From Gulosibacter macacae (GTDB lineage Bacteria > Actinomycetota > Actinomycetes > Actinomycetales > Microbacteriaceae), in contig NZ_RQVS01000005.1 of the NCBI RefSeq assembly GCF_003865375.1, forward strand, positions 124,001 to 188,000: a stretch of 64,000 bases of DNA, in the 5' to 3' direction. This document shows, in pieces, positions 15,529-29,334 of the stretch. The position numbers were made by a program, and so were the translations under genes. Positions within the stretch are counted from its first letter, which is position 1. The number at the start of each line of letters is the position of its first letter. The notes under the pieces were generated by a model. The model did no database searches and was not told the origin of the DNA. It worked only from the letters and a program-made list of their open reading frames with translations.

Positions 15529-16529
15529 AGGGGCTTCTTTCGCAGGATGAGGGCAATAAACAGTAGGCCGCCGAGGAACTCGATGATCATCGAGAGCGCC
15601 ACGTCGAGCCCGAAAACGCGCTGCACGAGCGTCTGGCCGCCGACGAGTGCAATCACGCCGACAAGGCTCGCCACGGGCATAAGCAATTCGTGCCGCGAGA
15701 GCCGCACGGCGCGATAGGCCAATTGCGCGACGATGAGACCAAAGAACATCACTGGGCCAACGAGCGCGGTCGACACCGACACGAGCAGTGCCACCACGCC
15801 AAGTGTGCGCGCCCGCAGCATCGCTGGGTTGATGCCGAGGTTGGTTGCGATCGGCACGCCGAGGCTCATGACGTCGTAGCGGCGGCGGTCGAACCAGGCA
15901 ATCAACAACCCCAGCACCGTGAGTGCGGCGGCAGGTAGCACGAGTTCCTTCGGCACATCGGTAAACGAGGCAAAGAAGCGGGTCTGCAGCACGGCAAAGG
16001 CGTCGGGGTCGAGCATCCGTTGCAGGAACGTTGAGATGCCGCGGAAGAGCATCCCGAACACCACGCCGATGAGTAGGAGCCTCGTCACCCGGGTGTTGCG
16101 TGAGAGTAGCCACCCGTAGAGCAGCACCGAGAATACGAGCATCGCGGCCACTTCAAGCCAGAATTGGCCCAGGGCGTCGATGACGGCGAAGCCAGTGACA
16201 CCGAGCGCAAAGATCACGACAGTCTGCAGGAGCAAATATAGCGAGTCGAACCCCATGATCGACGGGGTGAGCAGTCGATTCGCCGTCATCGTCTGGAAGG
16301 CGACCGTCGATACGCCGATCGCGACGGCAACGATCACGAGCGCCGCGACGCTCGTGATCCGGCGGCTCAGTGCGTAATCGATGTTGCCGGTGAGACCGGT
16401 GAACAGATATGCCGCAATAGACCCAACGGCCAGCGCCGTGAGCGCGGCAATGAGCAAGACATCGCGGCGCAGATCAGCGCGATGCTGCTCGGCACGATCG
16501 TGAGTGGTGACAGTGAGCTGATTAGGCAC
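15525..16529 (-). CDS. Ferric-siderophore ABC transporter permease (second, FecCD family)
   Basis: A 334-residue permease with about nine or ten membrane segments and the FecCD core pattern: VSTVAFQTMTANRLLTPSIMGFDSLYLL near the N-terminus, LGINPAMLRARTLGVVALLVS mid-protein, and the cytoplasmic coupling region SRHELLMPVASLVGVIALVGGQTLVQ. It starts at GTG 16529, 8 bp inside the end of the first permease gene. It forms the channel with the other permease. The long hydrophilic N-terminus (first 25 residues) is unusual but short. Confidence 0.9.
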   Translation of the reverse strand: MPNQLTVTTHDRAEQHRADLRRDVLLIAALTALAVGSIAAYLFTGLTGNIDYALSRRITSVAALVIVAVAIGVSTVAFQTMTANRLLTPSIMGFDSLYLLLQTVVIFALGVTGFAVIDALGQFWLEVAAMLVFSVLLYGWLLSRNTRVTRLLLIGVVFGMLFRGISTFLQRMLDPDAFAVLQTRFFASFTDVPKELVLPAAALTVLGLLIAWFDRRRYDVMSLGVPIATNLGINPAMLRARTLGVVALLVSVSTALVGPVMFFGLIVAQLAYRAVRLSRHELLMPVASLVGVIALVGGQTLVQRVFGLDVALSMIIEFLGGLLFIALILRKKPL

Positions 16530-17502
16530 GCGCCACCTTCGATCGTTCGGGGCGAAGCAAGATCACGAGGAAGATTGCGGCGCCAACGACCGACATTACG
16601 AGGCCAAGCGGCAGCTCGTACGGCCAGTTCACCAAGCGGCCAATGATGTCGCAGACGAGCACGAGGAACGCGCCGAGCAGGGCCACCCAGGGCGCCGTGC
16701 GGCGCACATTGTCGCCGAGGGCCATGGCCACGAGGTTTGGCACGATGAGGCCGATAAACGGGATTGCCCCCACGTGCACAACCACGAGGGCGGTATTCAT
16801 GGCCACGATGATGAGCCCGATCGCGACGATGCGGCCGTAGTTGAGGCCGAGGTTTGTGGTCATGTCGTCACCGAGCCCAGCGACGGTAAAGCGATCGGCG
16901 GCGATGAAGGCGATCACGCTAAGTACGAGCGCGAGCCACATGAGTTCGTAGCGGCCCTGCATCATTGCGCTGAAGTTCGCCGTCTGCAGGCCGGTGAGCG
17001 CTTGCAAGAGGTCGAGTCGATAGGCGAGGAATGAGGTCACCGCTCCGATCACTCCCCCGAGCATGATGCCGACGAGCGGCACCATGAGTGGGTCACGCAG
17101 CGGCATGCGACGCAGGATGAGCATGAAAATTCCGGTGCCGATGAGTGCCGCGATGGTGCCCGCAATCATCTTACCGAGCACGGGCATCCCCGGCGCAAAG
17201 ATCATCACCATGAGAACGCCGAGCGTCGCGGAGTCGATCGTGCCCGCAGTCGATGGCTCGGCGAAGCGGTTGCGCGCGAGCATCTGCATGATCATGCCCG
17301 AGAGTGCCATGGCCACACCGGCGAGGATGAGGGCGAGCGTGCGCGGCACTCGGCTCGAGAAGAAGTAGCCGACTTCGCCGTCTGGTGTCGCGCCAACGGC
17401 GCCGCCAGCCCCTACGAAGAGGCTAACGACGCCGGCGGCGAGGGTCAGCGCGATCAGGAGCGGAAGCCCCCAGCGCGCGAGCCGTTGTTGAAAGAGGATC
17501 AC
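16522..17502 (-). CDS. Ferric-siderophore ABC transporter permease (first, FecCD family)
   Basis: A 326-residue FecCD-type permease. Family motifs are SSRVPRTLALILAGVAMALSGMIMQMLARNRFAEPSTAGT near residue 50-90, NLGLNYGRIVAIGLIIVAMNTALVVVHVGAIPFIGLIVPNLVAM, and WPYELPLGLVMSVVGAAIFLVILLR at the end. The GTG at 17502 overlaps the stop of the binding-protein gene (GTGA), arguing for this start and not for the 23-codon upstream extension. It functions as a heterodimer with the downstream permease. Confidence 0.9.
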   Translation of the reverse strand: MILFQQRLARWGLPLLIALTLAAGVVSLFVGAGGAVGATPDGEVGYFFSSRVPRTLALILAGVAMALSGMIMQMLARNRFAEPSTAGTIDSATLGVLMVMIFAPGMPVLGKMIAGTIAALIGTGIFMLILRRMPLRDPLMVPLVGIMLGGVIGAVTSFLAYRLDLLQALTGLQTANFSAMMQGRYELMWLALVLSVIAFIAADRFTVAGLGDDMTTNLGLNYGRIVAIGLIIVAMNTALVVVHVGAIPFIGLIVPNLVAMALGDNVRRTAPWVALLGAFLVLVCDIIGRLVNWPYELPLGLVMSVVGAAIFLVILLRPERSKVARA

Positions 17503-18455
17503 TTCAGCGAATCGAGCAACTCCGTGAGCATGGACTGAGAGGTAGTGAGTCCACCGCCAACGAGGTACCAATTGGCCCCGTTGAGGTAGGCAACCTTGTC
17601 ATTCTTCCACGCATCGGTCGAACCGACGAGGGCGTTGTCGAGAAGTGCTGCTGCCGCCTGGCCCGACTCACCGATCGTCGCGTCGCGGTCGATGACGAGC
17701 ATGTGGCCGGGGTTGTTCTCAGCGATGAACTCGAACGAGACCTCCTGGCCGTGGCGCGAAGAGGTGTCGCCACCGGTGACGGTCGGGGTGAGACCTAGGT
17801 CGTCATAGAGGAAGCCATAGCGCGAGCCGGGGCCATAGGTCGAGACCTTGCCGCCGGAAGTCATGACGAACATCGTCGAGCCGTCAACTTCGAGGGAGCG
17901 GATCTCATCAGCGGTGGCGTTGATCTTGTCGATGAACTCAGTAGCCGCATCCTGCTTACCGAACAGCGCCGCGAGGTCGGTGGCGCGCTCGGTGCTCGAG
18001 GTGAGCCATTGCTTAGTGTCGATTGCGACGTTTGCGGTCGGAGCGATCTCGGTGAGCTGCGGGAGCTGCTCGGCAAGGCGGTTCGAGATGAGGATGAGGT
18101 CAGGGTCGAGCGCGGCAACGGCTTCGAAGTCGGGCTCGGTCAGCGTGCCGACAGCAGTGACCTCAGCAAACGATTGCAGCGATTCAGGAAGCATCGCGGT
18201 CGGTGCGCCCACGACGACATCACCGAGGCCGAGCGTGTTCAGCGTGTCAAGGCTCGCGTAGTCGAAGGTGACGACGCGCTGAGGCACTCCGTCGAGCGTG
18301 ATCTCACCGTCGACGGTGGTCAGCGTGAGGTCAGCTTTCGCGGCGTCGGCAGCACCGGTTGCCGGAGTGTCGATTGCGGCATCGTTCGAGCAAGCGGTGA
18401 GGGCGAGCGCAGTTGCGGCCACGGCGGTGGCGGCGAGGATGCGACGAAGGCGCAT
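17499..18455 (-). CDS. Siderophore-binding lipoprotein of ABC transporter
   Basis: A 318-residue extracytoplasmic binding protein. A basic n-region (MRLRR) and hydrophobic core end in the lipobox LTAC with the lipid-attachment site at Cys22. The mature part has the two-lobe TroA/FepB-type fold pattern: QRVVTFDYASLDTLNTLGLGDVVVG, then PDFEAVAALDPDLILIS, and late WKNDKVAYLNGANWYLVGGG. YclQ/CeuE-like catecholate siderophore proteins look similar; the ligand is inferred. The ATG at 18455 has AGGAG eight bases upstream. It heads the four-gene operon and has an IdeR/DtxR box 49 bp upstream, so iron-repressed expression is expected. Confidence 0.93.
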   Translation of the reverse strand: MRLRRILAATAVAATALALTACSNDAAIDTPATGAADAAKADLTLTTVDGEITLDGVPQRVVTFDYASLDTLNTLGLGDVVVGAPTAMLPESLQSFAEVTAVGTLTEPDFEAVAALDPDLILISNRLAEQLPQLTEIAPTANVAIDTKQWLTSSTERATDLAALFGKQDAATEFIDKINATADEIRSLEVDGSTMFVMTSGGKVSTYGPGSRYGFLYDDLGLTPTVTGGDTSSRHGQEVSFEFIAENNPGHMLVIDRDATIGESGQAAAALLDNALVGSTDAWKNDKVAYLNGANWYLVGGGLTTSQSMLTELLDSLK

Positions 18456-18503
18456 GGAGAGGACTCCTGAAGTCGGGATGGAACAGCACTGCTGTGCTGA
18501 TAG

Positions 18504-18522
18504 TTAGGTTAGCCTTACCTAA
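18504..18522. promoter_or_regulatory. IdeR/DtxR-type iron box
   Basis: The 19-bp interrupted palindrome TTAGGTTAGCCTTACCTAA matches the DtxR/IdeR operator consensus TWAGGTWAGSCTWACCTWA at nearly every position. It is 48 bp upstream of the siderophore-binding lipoprotein start, where the promoter core should lie, so an iron-loaded repressor would block the operon. Confidence 0.9.
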
Positions 18523-18563
18523 CTAAATCCCGCAAGTTCTCTCTGAACCTTGGTCAAGCTGGT

Positions 18564-18614
18564 GTGCTGAGGCTCTCGAAGCACGGTGGTGGTGGCGCTT
18601 CGAGAACCTCAGCG
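18564..18614. repeat. Palindromic repeat cluster D (CTGAGG/CTCGAAG family)
   Basis: A 21-bp copy at 18564-18584 (begins GTGCTGAGG, ends CTCGAAGCAC) is followed after 10 bp by the inverted form GCGCTTCGAGAACCTCAGCG at 18595-18614. The two can form a stem of about 20 bp with few mismatches. It lies 13 bp downstream of the pyk stop and upstream of the iron operon, so it probably also acts as the pyk terminator. Confidence 0.75.
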
Positions 18615-18627
18615 AACGAGCGCGGCG

Positions 18628-20094
18628 CTAGCTCTTGCGCGTGTGGCGGCCCTCATAGGCTGGCGCCAGCGCATCCGCCGCGTCGCCAACGCGGTGCACA
18701 CGTACATCGTTGGTCGAACCCGGAACGCCCGGGGGCATGCCCGCGACGATGATGACCTTCTCACCGCGCTGCGCGAGACCCTCGCCAAGCAGATAGTCGT
18801 CGACCTGCGAGAACATTTCGTCGGTGTGCGTGACGCGATCAACCAGCGTCGACTGCACGCCCCAGTAGAGGCTCATGCGGCGGCGGATCGACTCACGCGG
18901 TGTGAAGCCGAGCACCGGAATCGACGGGCGCAGACGCGACATGCGGCGCACCGAGTCGCCCGACTCGGTAAACACGCAGTGGTACTTCGCGCCGAGGAAC
19001 TCACCGAGATCGGCCGCGGCGAGCGTCACGGCACCACCCTGCGTAAACGGCTTCGTGCCGAGGGGCGGGATGCGGTTGAGACCGTGCACCTCGGTCGACT
19101 CGATAATGCGGGCCATGGTCTCAACCGTGACGATCGGGAACTGGCCAACACTCGTCTCGCCTGAGAGCATGAGCGCATCAGCACCGTCGAGTACCGCGTT
19201 CGCGCAGTCAGAGGCCTCGGCACGCGTCGGGCGCGGGTTCGAGATCATCGACTCGAGCATCTGGGTGGCGACGATCACGGGCTTGGCGCGACGGCGAGCC
19301 AGTTCAATCGCCTTCTTCTGCACGATCGGCACCGACTCGAGCGGCAGCTCGACACCGAGGTCACCGCGGGCGACCATGATGCCGTCGAAGGCATCCACGA
19401 TCTCGGCGAGGCGGTCAACAGCCTGCGGCTTCTCGATCTTCGCGATGACGGGCAGGGTCACGCCCTCTTCATCCATGATCTGGTGCACGCGGTGAATGTC
19501 TTCAGGGCCGCGCACGAACGAGAGCGCAATGATGTCGGCACCGATGCGCAGAGCCCAGCGCAGGTCAGCCTCATCCTTATCGCTGAGTGCCGGCACGTTC
19601 ACGGCCACGCCCGGCAGGTTGATGCCCTTGTTGTTCGAGACCGGGCCGGGTACCTCGACGCGCGTGGTGACCGTGGTGTCGGTGGTCGAGATTGCGCGCA
19701 GCAGCACCTTGCCATCGTCGATAAGGATGGGGTCGCCGGGCTTCACGTCGGCAGGCAGGCCCTTGAAGGTGGTCGAGACGATCTCTTGGTTGCCGACGAT
19801 GTCGTCAATGGTGATCTTGAAGAGGTCACCTTCGGCGAGGTGATAAGGAGCGCCGTCATCGAACTTGCCGAGACGAATCTTGGGTCCCTGAAGGTCGACC
19901 AAGATGGCAGTCGCAACGCCGAGGTCTTCAGAGGCCTGGCGCACAAGCTGGTAGTTGTTTGAGTGGACCTCGTGATCCCCGTGGCTGAGGTTGAAGCGGG
20001 TGACGTTGACGCCGGCCTCGAGGAGCGCACGTACGCCCTCCGGGCTCGACACGGCAGGGCCAAGTGTGGCGACAATCTTCGCGCGACGCGACAT
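18628..20094 (-). CDS. pyk: Pyruvate kinase
   Basis: A 488-residue glycolytic enzyme converting phosphoenolpyruvate and ADP to pyruvate and ATP. Conserved features are the start MSRRAKIVATLGPA, FNLSHGDHEVH, the active-site signature ALSFVRGPEDI and IAKIEKPQAVDRLAEI with the catalytic Lys, MVARGDLGVELP, and ATQMLESMI. The C-terminal regulatory domain (about 345-488) is intact. The ATG at 20094 has GGAG upstream. It follows gltD by 75 bp on the same strand, a gap in which only a weak CAGGCG/CGCCTG inverted repeat is visible. pyk near lgt-trpA is an old actinobacterial arrangement. Confidence 0.97.
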   Translation of the reverse strand: MSRRAKIVATLGPAVSSPEGVRALLEAGVNVTRFNLSHGDHEVHSNNYQLVRQASEDLGVATAILVDLQGPKIRLGKFDDGAPYHLAEGDLFKITIDDIVGNQEIVSTTFKGLPADVKPGDPILIDDGKVLLRAISTTDTTVTTRVEVPGPVSNNKGINLPGVAVNVPALSDKDEADLRWALRIGADIIALSFVRGPEDIHRVHQIMDEEGVTLPVIAKIEKPQAVDRLAEIVDAFDGIMVARGDLGVELPLESVPIVQKKAIELARRRAKPVIVATQMLESMISNPRPTRAEASDCANAVLDGADALMLSGETSVGQFPIVTVETMARIIESTEVHGLNRIPPLGTKPFTQGGAVTLAAADLGEFLGAKYHCVFTESGDSVRRMSRLRPSIPVLGFTPRESIRRRMSLYWGVQSTLVDRVTHTDEMFSQVDDYLLGEGLAQRGEKVIIVAGMPPGVPGSTNDVRVHRVGDAADALAPAYEGRHTRKS

Positions 20095-20169
20095 GCGTTC
20101 TCCGTTCTCCAGGCGCCCAGTGGCACGGTGATCGATGCTACCGGACGCCTGAAGTGTGGCTCACGTCGG

Positions 20170-21619
20170 TTACAGCGAGATGGACACCGCATTCGCTGGA
20201 ATCGGCGACGGCAGACTCGAACCTCCCGTGAGGTAGGCGTCGACTGCAGCCGCCACGGCTCGGCCTTCCGCGATCGCCCACACGATCAGCGAGGCACCGC
20301 GGCCAGCATCGCCGGCGACAAAGACGCCCTCAGTGCTCGTCGCGTAGTCGGGGCGGCGCTGGTAGGCGCCGCGGCGAGTGCGTTCGACGCCAAGCTGCGC
20401 TTCGAGATCAGCAGGCTCCGGGCCGGTGAATCCGGTGGCGAGCAATACGAGATCGGCGGGAATCACCCGTTCGGTGCCCGCCTTCGGGCCGCGGCTACCG
20501 TCTTCGCGGAATTCGGTTTCGGCGACCCGTAGGCCGGTGACCTTGCCGTCGGCATTGCCGACAAACTCGACGGTCGAGGCCTCGAAGACGCGCTCGCCAC
20601 CCTCTTCGTGCGACGACTGCACTTCGTAGATGCGCGGCGTCGTCGGCCACGGCTCATTGGCCGCGCGTTCGGTCGGTGGGCGACGACCGATGGCAAGGTT
20701 CGTTACCGACGCCGCACCCTGGCGGTGTGCCGTGCCGATGCAGTCGGCGCCGGTGTCGCCACCGCCGATGACCACAACATGCTTGTCCTTGGCCGAGGGT
20801 TCTTCATCGACCTCATCACCGGCGATACGCCGGTTTTGGGCAATGAGGAACGGCATCGCCTCGAGCACGCCGTCGAGATCGCGTCCGGGAACGTCGAAGG
20901 CGCGCGGCGCTTGGGCGCCGGTGGCGACGACGATCGCATCGTAGCGGCGACGAAGTTCCCCCCACTGCAGGTCACGACCGATCTCAATGCCCGGGCGGAA
21001 GCGCACACCCTCGGCACGCAATTGCGCGAGTCGCTGGTCGAGCACCTCGCGCTCAAGCTTGAAATCGGGGATGCCGTAGCGCAAGAGACCACCAATGCGG
21101 TCGTCGCGCTCGAACACCGCCACCGTGTGGCCCGCGCGGGCGAGCTGTTGGGCTGCGGCGAGGCCCGCAGGCCCGGAGCCGACTACCGCTACCGTCTTGC
21201 CGGTGAGTCGCTCAGGCGGATGTGGCACGAGGCCCGCATCGCGCGCCTCGTCGGCGATCGTCTGCTCGATGCGCTTGATCGTGACCGCCGGCTGCGAAAT
21301 CGAGAGCACACAGGCCGACTCACACGGGGCCGGGCAGAGCCGCCCGGTGAGTTCCGGGAAGTTGTTTGTCGCGTGCAGTCGCTCCCCCGCGGTCACGAGG
21401 TCGCCCTGGTAGGCAAGGTCGTTCCATTCGGGGATGAGATTGCCCAGCGGACAACCCTGGTGGCAGAACGGGATGCCGCAGTCCATACAGCGGCTCGCCT
21501 GGCGTTGCAATTGGTCGCGTGATTGCGACTCAGTGAACTCGCGGTAGTCCATGAGCCGCACCGGTACGGGGCGTTTCGCGGGCAGTTCGCGTTCGGTGTG
21601 GTTGAGAAAGCCGTGCGGA

Positions 21620-21627
<8 letters not shown>
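20170..21627 (-). CDS. gltD: Glutamate synthase (NADPH) small subunit
   Basis: The 485-residue beta subunit passes electrons from NADPH through FAD and Fe-S clusters to GltB. N-terminal cysteines CMDCGIPFCHQGCPLGNLIP and LCPAPCESAC bind the 4Fe-4S clusters. GSGPAGLAAAQQLARAGH (about 148-165) binds FAD and VIGGGDTGADCIGTAHRQGA (about 288-307) binds NADPH. The GTG at 21627 has GGAGG upstream and overlaps the end of gltB by 8 bp, so the two subunits are translationally coupled. Confidence 0.96.
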
Positions 21628-26182
<4,555 letters not shown>

Positions 26183-26200
26183 TGTGTCCTCGGGGGGTGT

Positions 26201-26218
26201 CGCAGGCGGACGCCTGCG
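26201..26218. repeat. 18-bp palindrome in the gltB leader
   Basis: CGCAGGCG (26201-26208) and CGCCTGCG (26211-26218) form a near-perfect palindrome with two central bases, 19 bp upstream of the gltB start codon. It may be a repressor operator or a leader hairpin; nothing in the window identifies a binding protein. Confidence 0.45.
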
Positions 26219-26270
26219 CCCGCCGGGGGCGTTCAGACTACGACCGCTTTTTGTTACGCGGACGTTTCAA

Positions 26271-26294
26271 ATGAACCCGAGAAAAATGGTTCAT
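26271..26294. repeat. Inverted repeat between lgt and gltB
   Basis: ATGAACC (26271-26277) and GGTTCAT (26288-26294) are separated by an A-rich 10 bp. The element starts 3 bp after the lgt stop on the minus strand. It is too short for a convincing terminator and could be an operator for gltBD. The sequence around it is much more AT-rich than its surroundings. Confidence 0.35.
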
Positions 26295-26297
26295 ATT

Positions 26298-27323
26298 TCA
26301 GGATGCGGGGCGAGTTTCCGTCTCAGCCGGGACTTTTTCTTCATCCTCGTTGTCGTCAGATTCTTCTTGAGAAATTTCCACAGAATCTTCTTTGACCACA
26401 GAATCTTCAGCATCTGGGGCCGGTGATTTGTCGGTCGCCGCATCCCTGTCGCTCTCGTCTTCCTCCGACCACACGTGGTCATCGGTGTAGATCGACACGT
26501 CGGTGTCACGCTGCCGTAGCGACCAGATCATCAGGCCGATGCCGATGAGCACCATGATGAGCGCACCGAGCACGTTCGAGCGCATCCCGAGGACGATCTC
26601 GGAGTAGTCGACGCGAATTGACTCGATCATCATGCGACCGAGGCCGTACCAGATGAGGTAGATCGCGAGGGTGCGGCCGCGGCCGAGTCGGAACATGCGG
26701 CCCAGGAGCACAATGAGCCCGACGCCGATGAGGTTCCAGATGAGTTCGTAGAGGAACGTCGGGTGGAAGAGGGTACCGGCCGGGAGGCCCGCCGGGAACG
26801 CGGGGTTCGTGGCCGGAATCTCGAGCCCCCAGGGCAGGTTGGTTGGCCACCCGAACAGCTCGTGATTGAACCAGTTACCGAGGCGGCCAATGGCTTGGGC
26901 GAGCAGGATTGCCGGTGCCACCGCATCCGCGAAGGCGAGGAAGCGCACGCCCCGGAAGCGGCAGGCGAAGTACGCACCAATGGCACCGCCGATGAGCGCG
27001 CCAATGATGGCGTTACCGCCCTCCCAGATGGCGAACACGCGCCACCACTCGGCGCCCTCGTAGAAGAAGTCGGCCGGATGCGTGAACACGTGGTAAAGCC
27101 GCGCACCGAGAAGACCGAGCAGCACCGCCGGGATCACGATGTCAATCACAATCCACGGCTCGCCCCCGCGCGCGGTCATCCGCTTGTTCGTCCACCACGT
27201 GGCGATGATGATCGCCGCCACAATGATCAGCGCGTACGCGTGGAAGGTGAACGGGCCAACGGTGAACGAGGCCCACTCAAGCGGTGGTGAGGGAATCGAC
27301 GCGGGAGCGGGCTGCAATGGCAT
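26298..27323 (-). CDS. lgt: Prolipoprotein diacylglyceryl transferase
   Basis: A membrane enzyme that transfers diacylglycerol from phosphatidylglycerol to the lipobox cysteine of prolipoproteins, such as the siderophore-binding protein in this window. The Lgt signature GRLGNWFNHELFG is near residues 147-159, with the conserved Arg and His in LLGARLYHVFTHP and about seven membrane segments. At 341 residues it is longer than the usual 280 because of an acidic, disordered C-terminal tail from about residue 275. The ATG at 27323 shares one base with the trpA stop (TAATG). Confidence 0.96.
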   Translation of the reverse strand: MPLQPAPASIPSPPLEWASFTVGPFTFHAYALIIVAAIIIATWWTNKRMTARGGEPWIVIDIVIPAVLLGLLGARLYHVFTHPADFFYEGAEWWRVFAIWEGGNAIIGALIGGAIGAYFACRFRGVRFLAFADAVAPAILLAQAIGRLGNWFNHELFGWPTNLPWGLEIPATNPAFPAGLPAGTLFHPTFLYELIWNLIGVGLIVLLGRMFRLGRGRTLAIYLIWYGLGRMMIESIRVDYSEIVLGMRSNVLGALIMVLIGIGLMIWSLRQRDTDVSIYTDDHVWSEEDESDRDAATDKSPAPDAEDSVVKEDSVEISQEESDDNEDEEKVPAETETRPAS

Positions 27324-28105
27324 TAGTTAAGAGTTCCCTTAGCAAGGTCGGCGGCGGTACGTCCGACGGCGTCGACGCCGCCTTCAGTGAGCGAGCGTAC
27401 GAGCGCGGATCCAACGATGGCGCCTTCGGCATAGCCGAGCACATCGCGCACCTGGTCCCCGGTCGAAATGCCGATGCCGACGCAGGCACGCTCGCAACCG
27501 ACGCCGTGCAGGCGGTCGGCGAGCACGCGCGCGGCGCGGTCGACATCGGCGCGGGCACCGGTAATGCCCATCGTCGACACGGTGTAGACGAATCCACGCG
27601 ACGCCTCGGTGATCTTGCGCAGACGCTCATCTGACGAGGTGGGCGCAGCGAGGAAGATGCGGTCGAGGTCGTACTTATCTGAAACCGCGATCCACTCGCC
27701 CGCCTCATCGGGAATGAGGTCGGGCGTGACGAGCCCGGCGCCACCGACCGACTTGAGGTCGGCGGCGAAGCGCTCAACACCGCGTTGCAGGATGAGGTTC
27801 CAATAGCCCATGACGACAATTGGCACTTCGATCTCGGCGCGGACGCGCTCGATAACCTCGAAGAGCTGGTTCGTGTGGAAGCCGTTGCGCAGGGCCGTCT
27901 GGCAGGCAGCCTGGATAACCGGCCCGTCCATCACCGGGTCGGAATAGGGCACACCAAATTCGATGATGTCGACGCCGTTACGGGCGATTGCGACAGCAGC
28001 CGCAACCGAGGTGTCAACGTCGGGGAAACCAGCGGGGAGATAGCCGATCAGTGGACCGCGTCGCTCCGCGCGGGCGCGGTCGATGGCCTGTTCTACCTGG
28101 CTCAC
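27323..28105 (-). CDS. trpA: Tryptophan synthase alpha subunit
   Basis: The 260-residue TIM barrel cleaves indole-glycerol phosphate and channels indole to TrpB. The catalytic Glu and Asp are in DIIEFGVPYSDPVMDGP (about 46-62), and later DLIPDEAGEW and VGIGISTGDQV surround the phosphate site. The GTG start at 28105 overlaps the trpB stop by one base (TAGTG). The complex acts in the cytoplasm. Confidence 0.96.
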   Translation of the reverse strand: MSQVEQAIDRARAERRGPLIGYLPAGFPDVDTSVAAAVAIARNGVDIIEFGVPYSDPVMDGPVIQAACQTALRNGFHTNQLFEVIERVRAEIEVPIVVMGYWNLILQRGVERFAADLKSVGGAGLVTPDLIPDEAGEWIAVSDKYDLDRIFLAAPTSSDERLRKITEASRGFVYTVSTMGITGARADVDRAARVLADRLHGVGCERACVGIGISTGDQVRDVLGYAEGAIVGSALVRSLTEGGVDAVGRTAADLAKGTLN

Positions 28106-29334
28106 TATTCACTGTCTCCGATCACACGGTTCGCATCGCCGAGTTCGAACCAGGTCATTGCGGTCTCCATGTCCTTATCGCCGCGACCCGAGAGCGACAC
28201 GATGATCGTGGCGTCGGGGCCGAGCTCGCGGCCAAGCTTCATGGCACCAGCAAGCGCGTGGGCTGATTCGATCGCGGGGATGATGCCTTCGGTCTGCGAG
28301 AGCAGACGCATCGCAACCATGGCCTCGGCGTCGGTGCTCCCCCGGTATTCGACGCGGCCAATCGAGTTGAGCCATGAGTGCTGGGGACCTACGCCCGGGT
28401 AGTCGAGCCCGGCAGAAATCGAGTGCGACTCGATGGTCTGACCGTCGGCATCCTGGAGCAGCATCGTGCGCGCGCCGTGGAGCACCCCCGGACGACCCGT
28501 TTCGATGGTCGCGGCCGTGCGGGCCGTGTGGATGCCCTCGCCCGCCGCCTCAATGCCGTACAGCTTGACCTCGGGGTCATCGAGGAAGGCTTCGAAGATG
28601 CCGATCGCGTTCGAGCCGCCACCAACGCAGGCGACGACCGCATCCGGTAGACCGCCGAACTGATCGATGGCCTGTGCGCGCGCCTCTTCGCCGACGATCT
28701 GCTGCAGATCGCGCACGAGCGCCGGGAAGGGATGCGGACCGGCCGCGGTACCGAACACATAGTTCGTGTGCTCAACATTCGCGACCCAATCGCGGAACGC
28801 TTCGTTGATCGCATCCTTGAGCGTGCGCGAGCCCGAGGCAACCGAGATGACCTCGGCACCAAGCAGGCGCATCCGTGCGACGTTGAGGGCTTGACGCGCA
28901 ATGTCGACGGCACCCATGTAGATCGTGCATTCAAGGCCGAACAATGCCGCAGCCGTCGCAGTCGCGACGCCGTGTTGACCGGCGCCGGTCTCAGCGATCA
29001 CGCGCTTCTTGCCGAGGCGCTTGGTAAGAAGCGCCTGCCCCACGACATTGTTGATCTTGTGTGAGCCGGTGTGGTTCAGGTCTTCGCGCTTAAGCAGGAT
29101 GCGGGCACCGCCGCAGTGCTCAGCGAACCGCGGCACTTCGCTGAGGAGCGACGGTCGGCCCGAGAAGTCACGGCTCAGCCGCTCAAACTCGGCGAGAAAC
29201 TCGGGATCGTTCTTGGCTGCTTGCCAGGCGACGTCGATCTCGTCGAGCGCAGCGATGAGGCTTTCGGGCACAAAACGCCCGCCAAACTCACCGAAGTACG
29301 GGCCGGGAGCGTGTCGAAGTGGGGTGTCGGTCAT
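28105..29334 (-). CDS. trpB: Tryptophan synthase beta subunit
   Basis: The 409-residue PLP enzyme condenses indole with serine. The PLP lysine is in [16 protein letters not shown] (near residue 95), the carboxylate loop is TGAGQHG (about 115-121), and the phosphate-binding GGGSNAIG is near 240-247. The ATG at 29334 overlaps the trpC stop (ATGA). The start [24 protein letters not shown] is typical. Confidence 0.97.
   Translation of the reverse strand: MTDTPLRHAPGPYFGEFGGRFVPESLIAALDEIDVAWQAAKNDPEFLAEFERLSRDFSGRPSLLSEVPRFAEHCGGARILLKREDLNHTGSHKINNVVGQALLTKRLGKKRVIAETGAGQHGVATATAAALFGLECTIYMGAVDIARQALNVARMRLLGAEVISVASGSRTLKDAINEAFRDWVANVEHTNYVFGTAAGPHPFPALVRDLQQIVGEEARAQAIDQFGGLPDAVVACVGGGSNAIGIFEAFLDDPEVKLYGIEAAGEGIHTARTAATIETGRPGVLHGARTMLLQDADGQTIESHSISAGLDYPGVGPQHSWLNSIGRVEYRGSTDAEAMVAMRLLSQTEGIIPAIESAHALAGAMKLGRELGPDATIIVSLSGRGDKDMETAMTWFELGDANRVIGDSE

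Noticed and set aside
15529-16113. 195-codon extension of the siderophore ATPase
   Set aside because: It lies wholly within the permease gene in another frame; the GTGA overlap at 15525-15528 and the conserved ATPase start exclude it.
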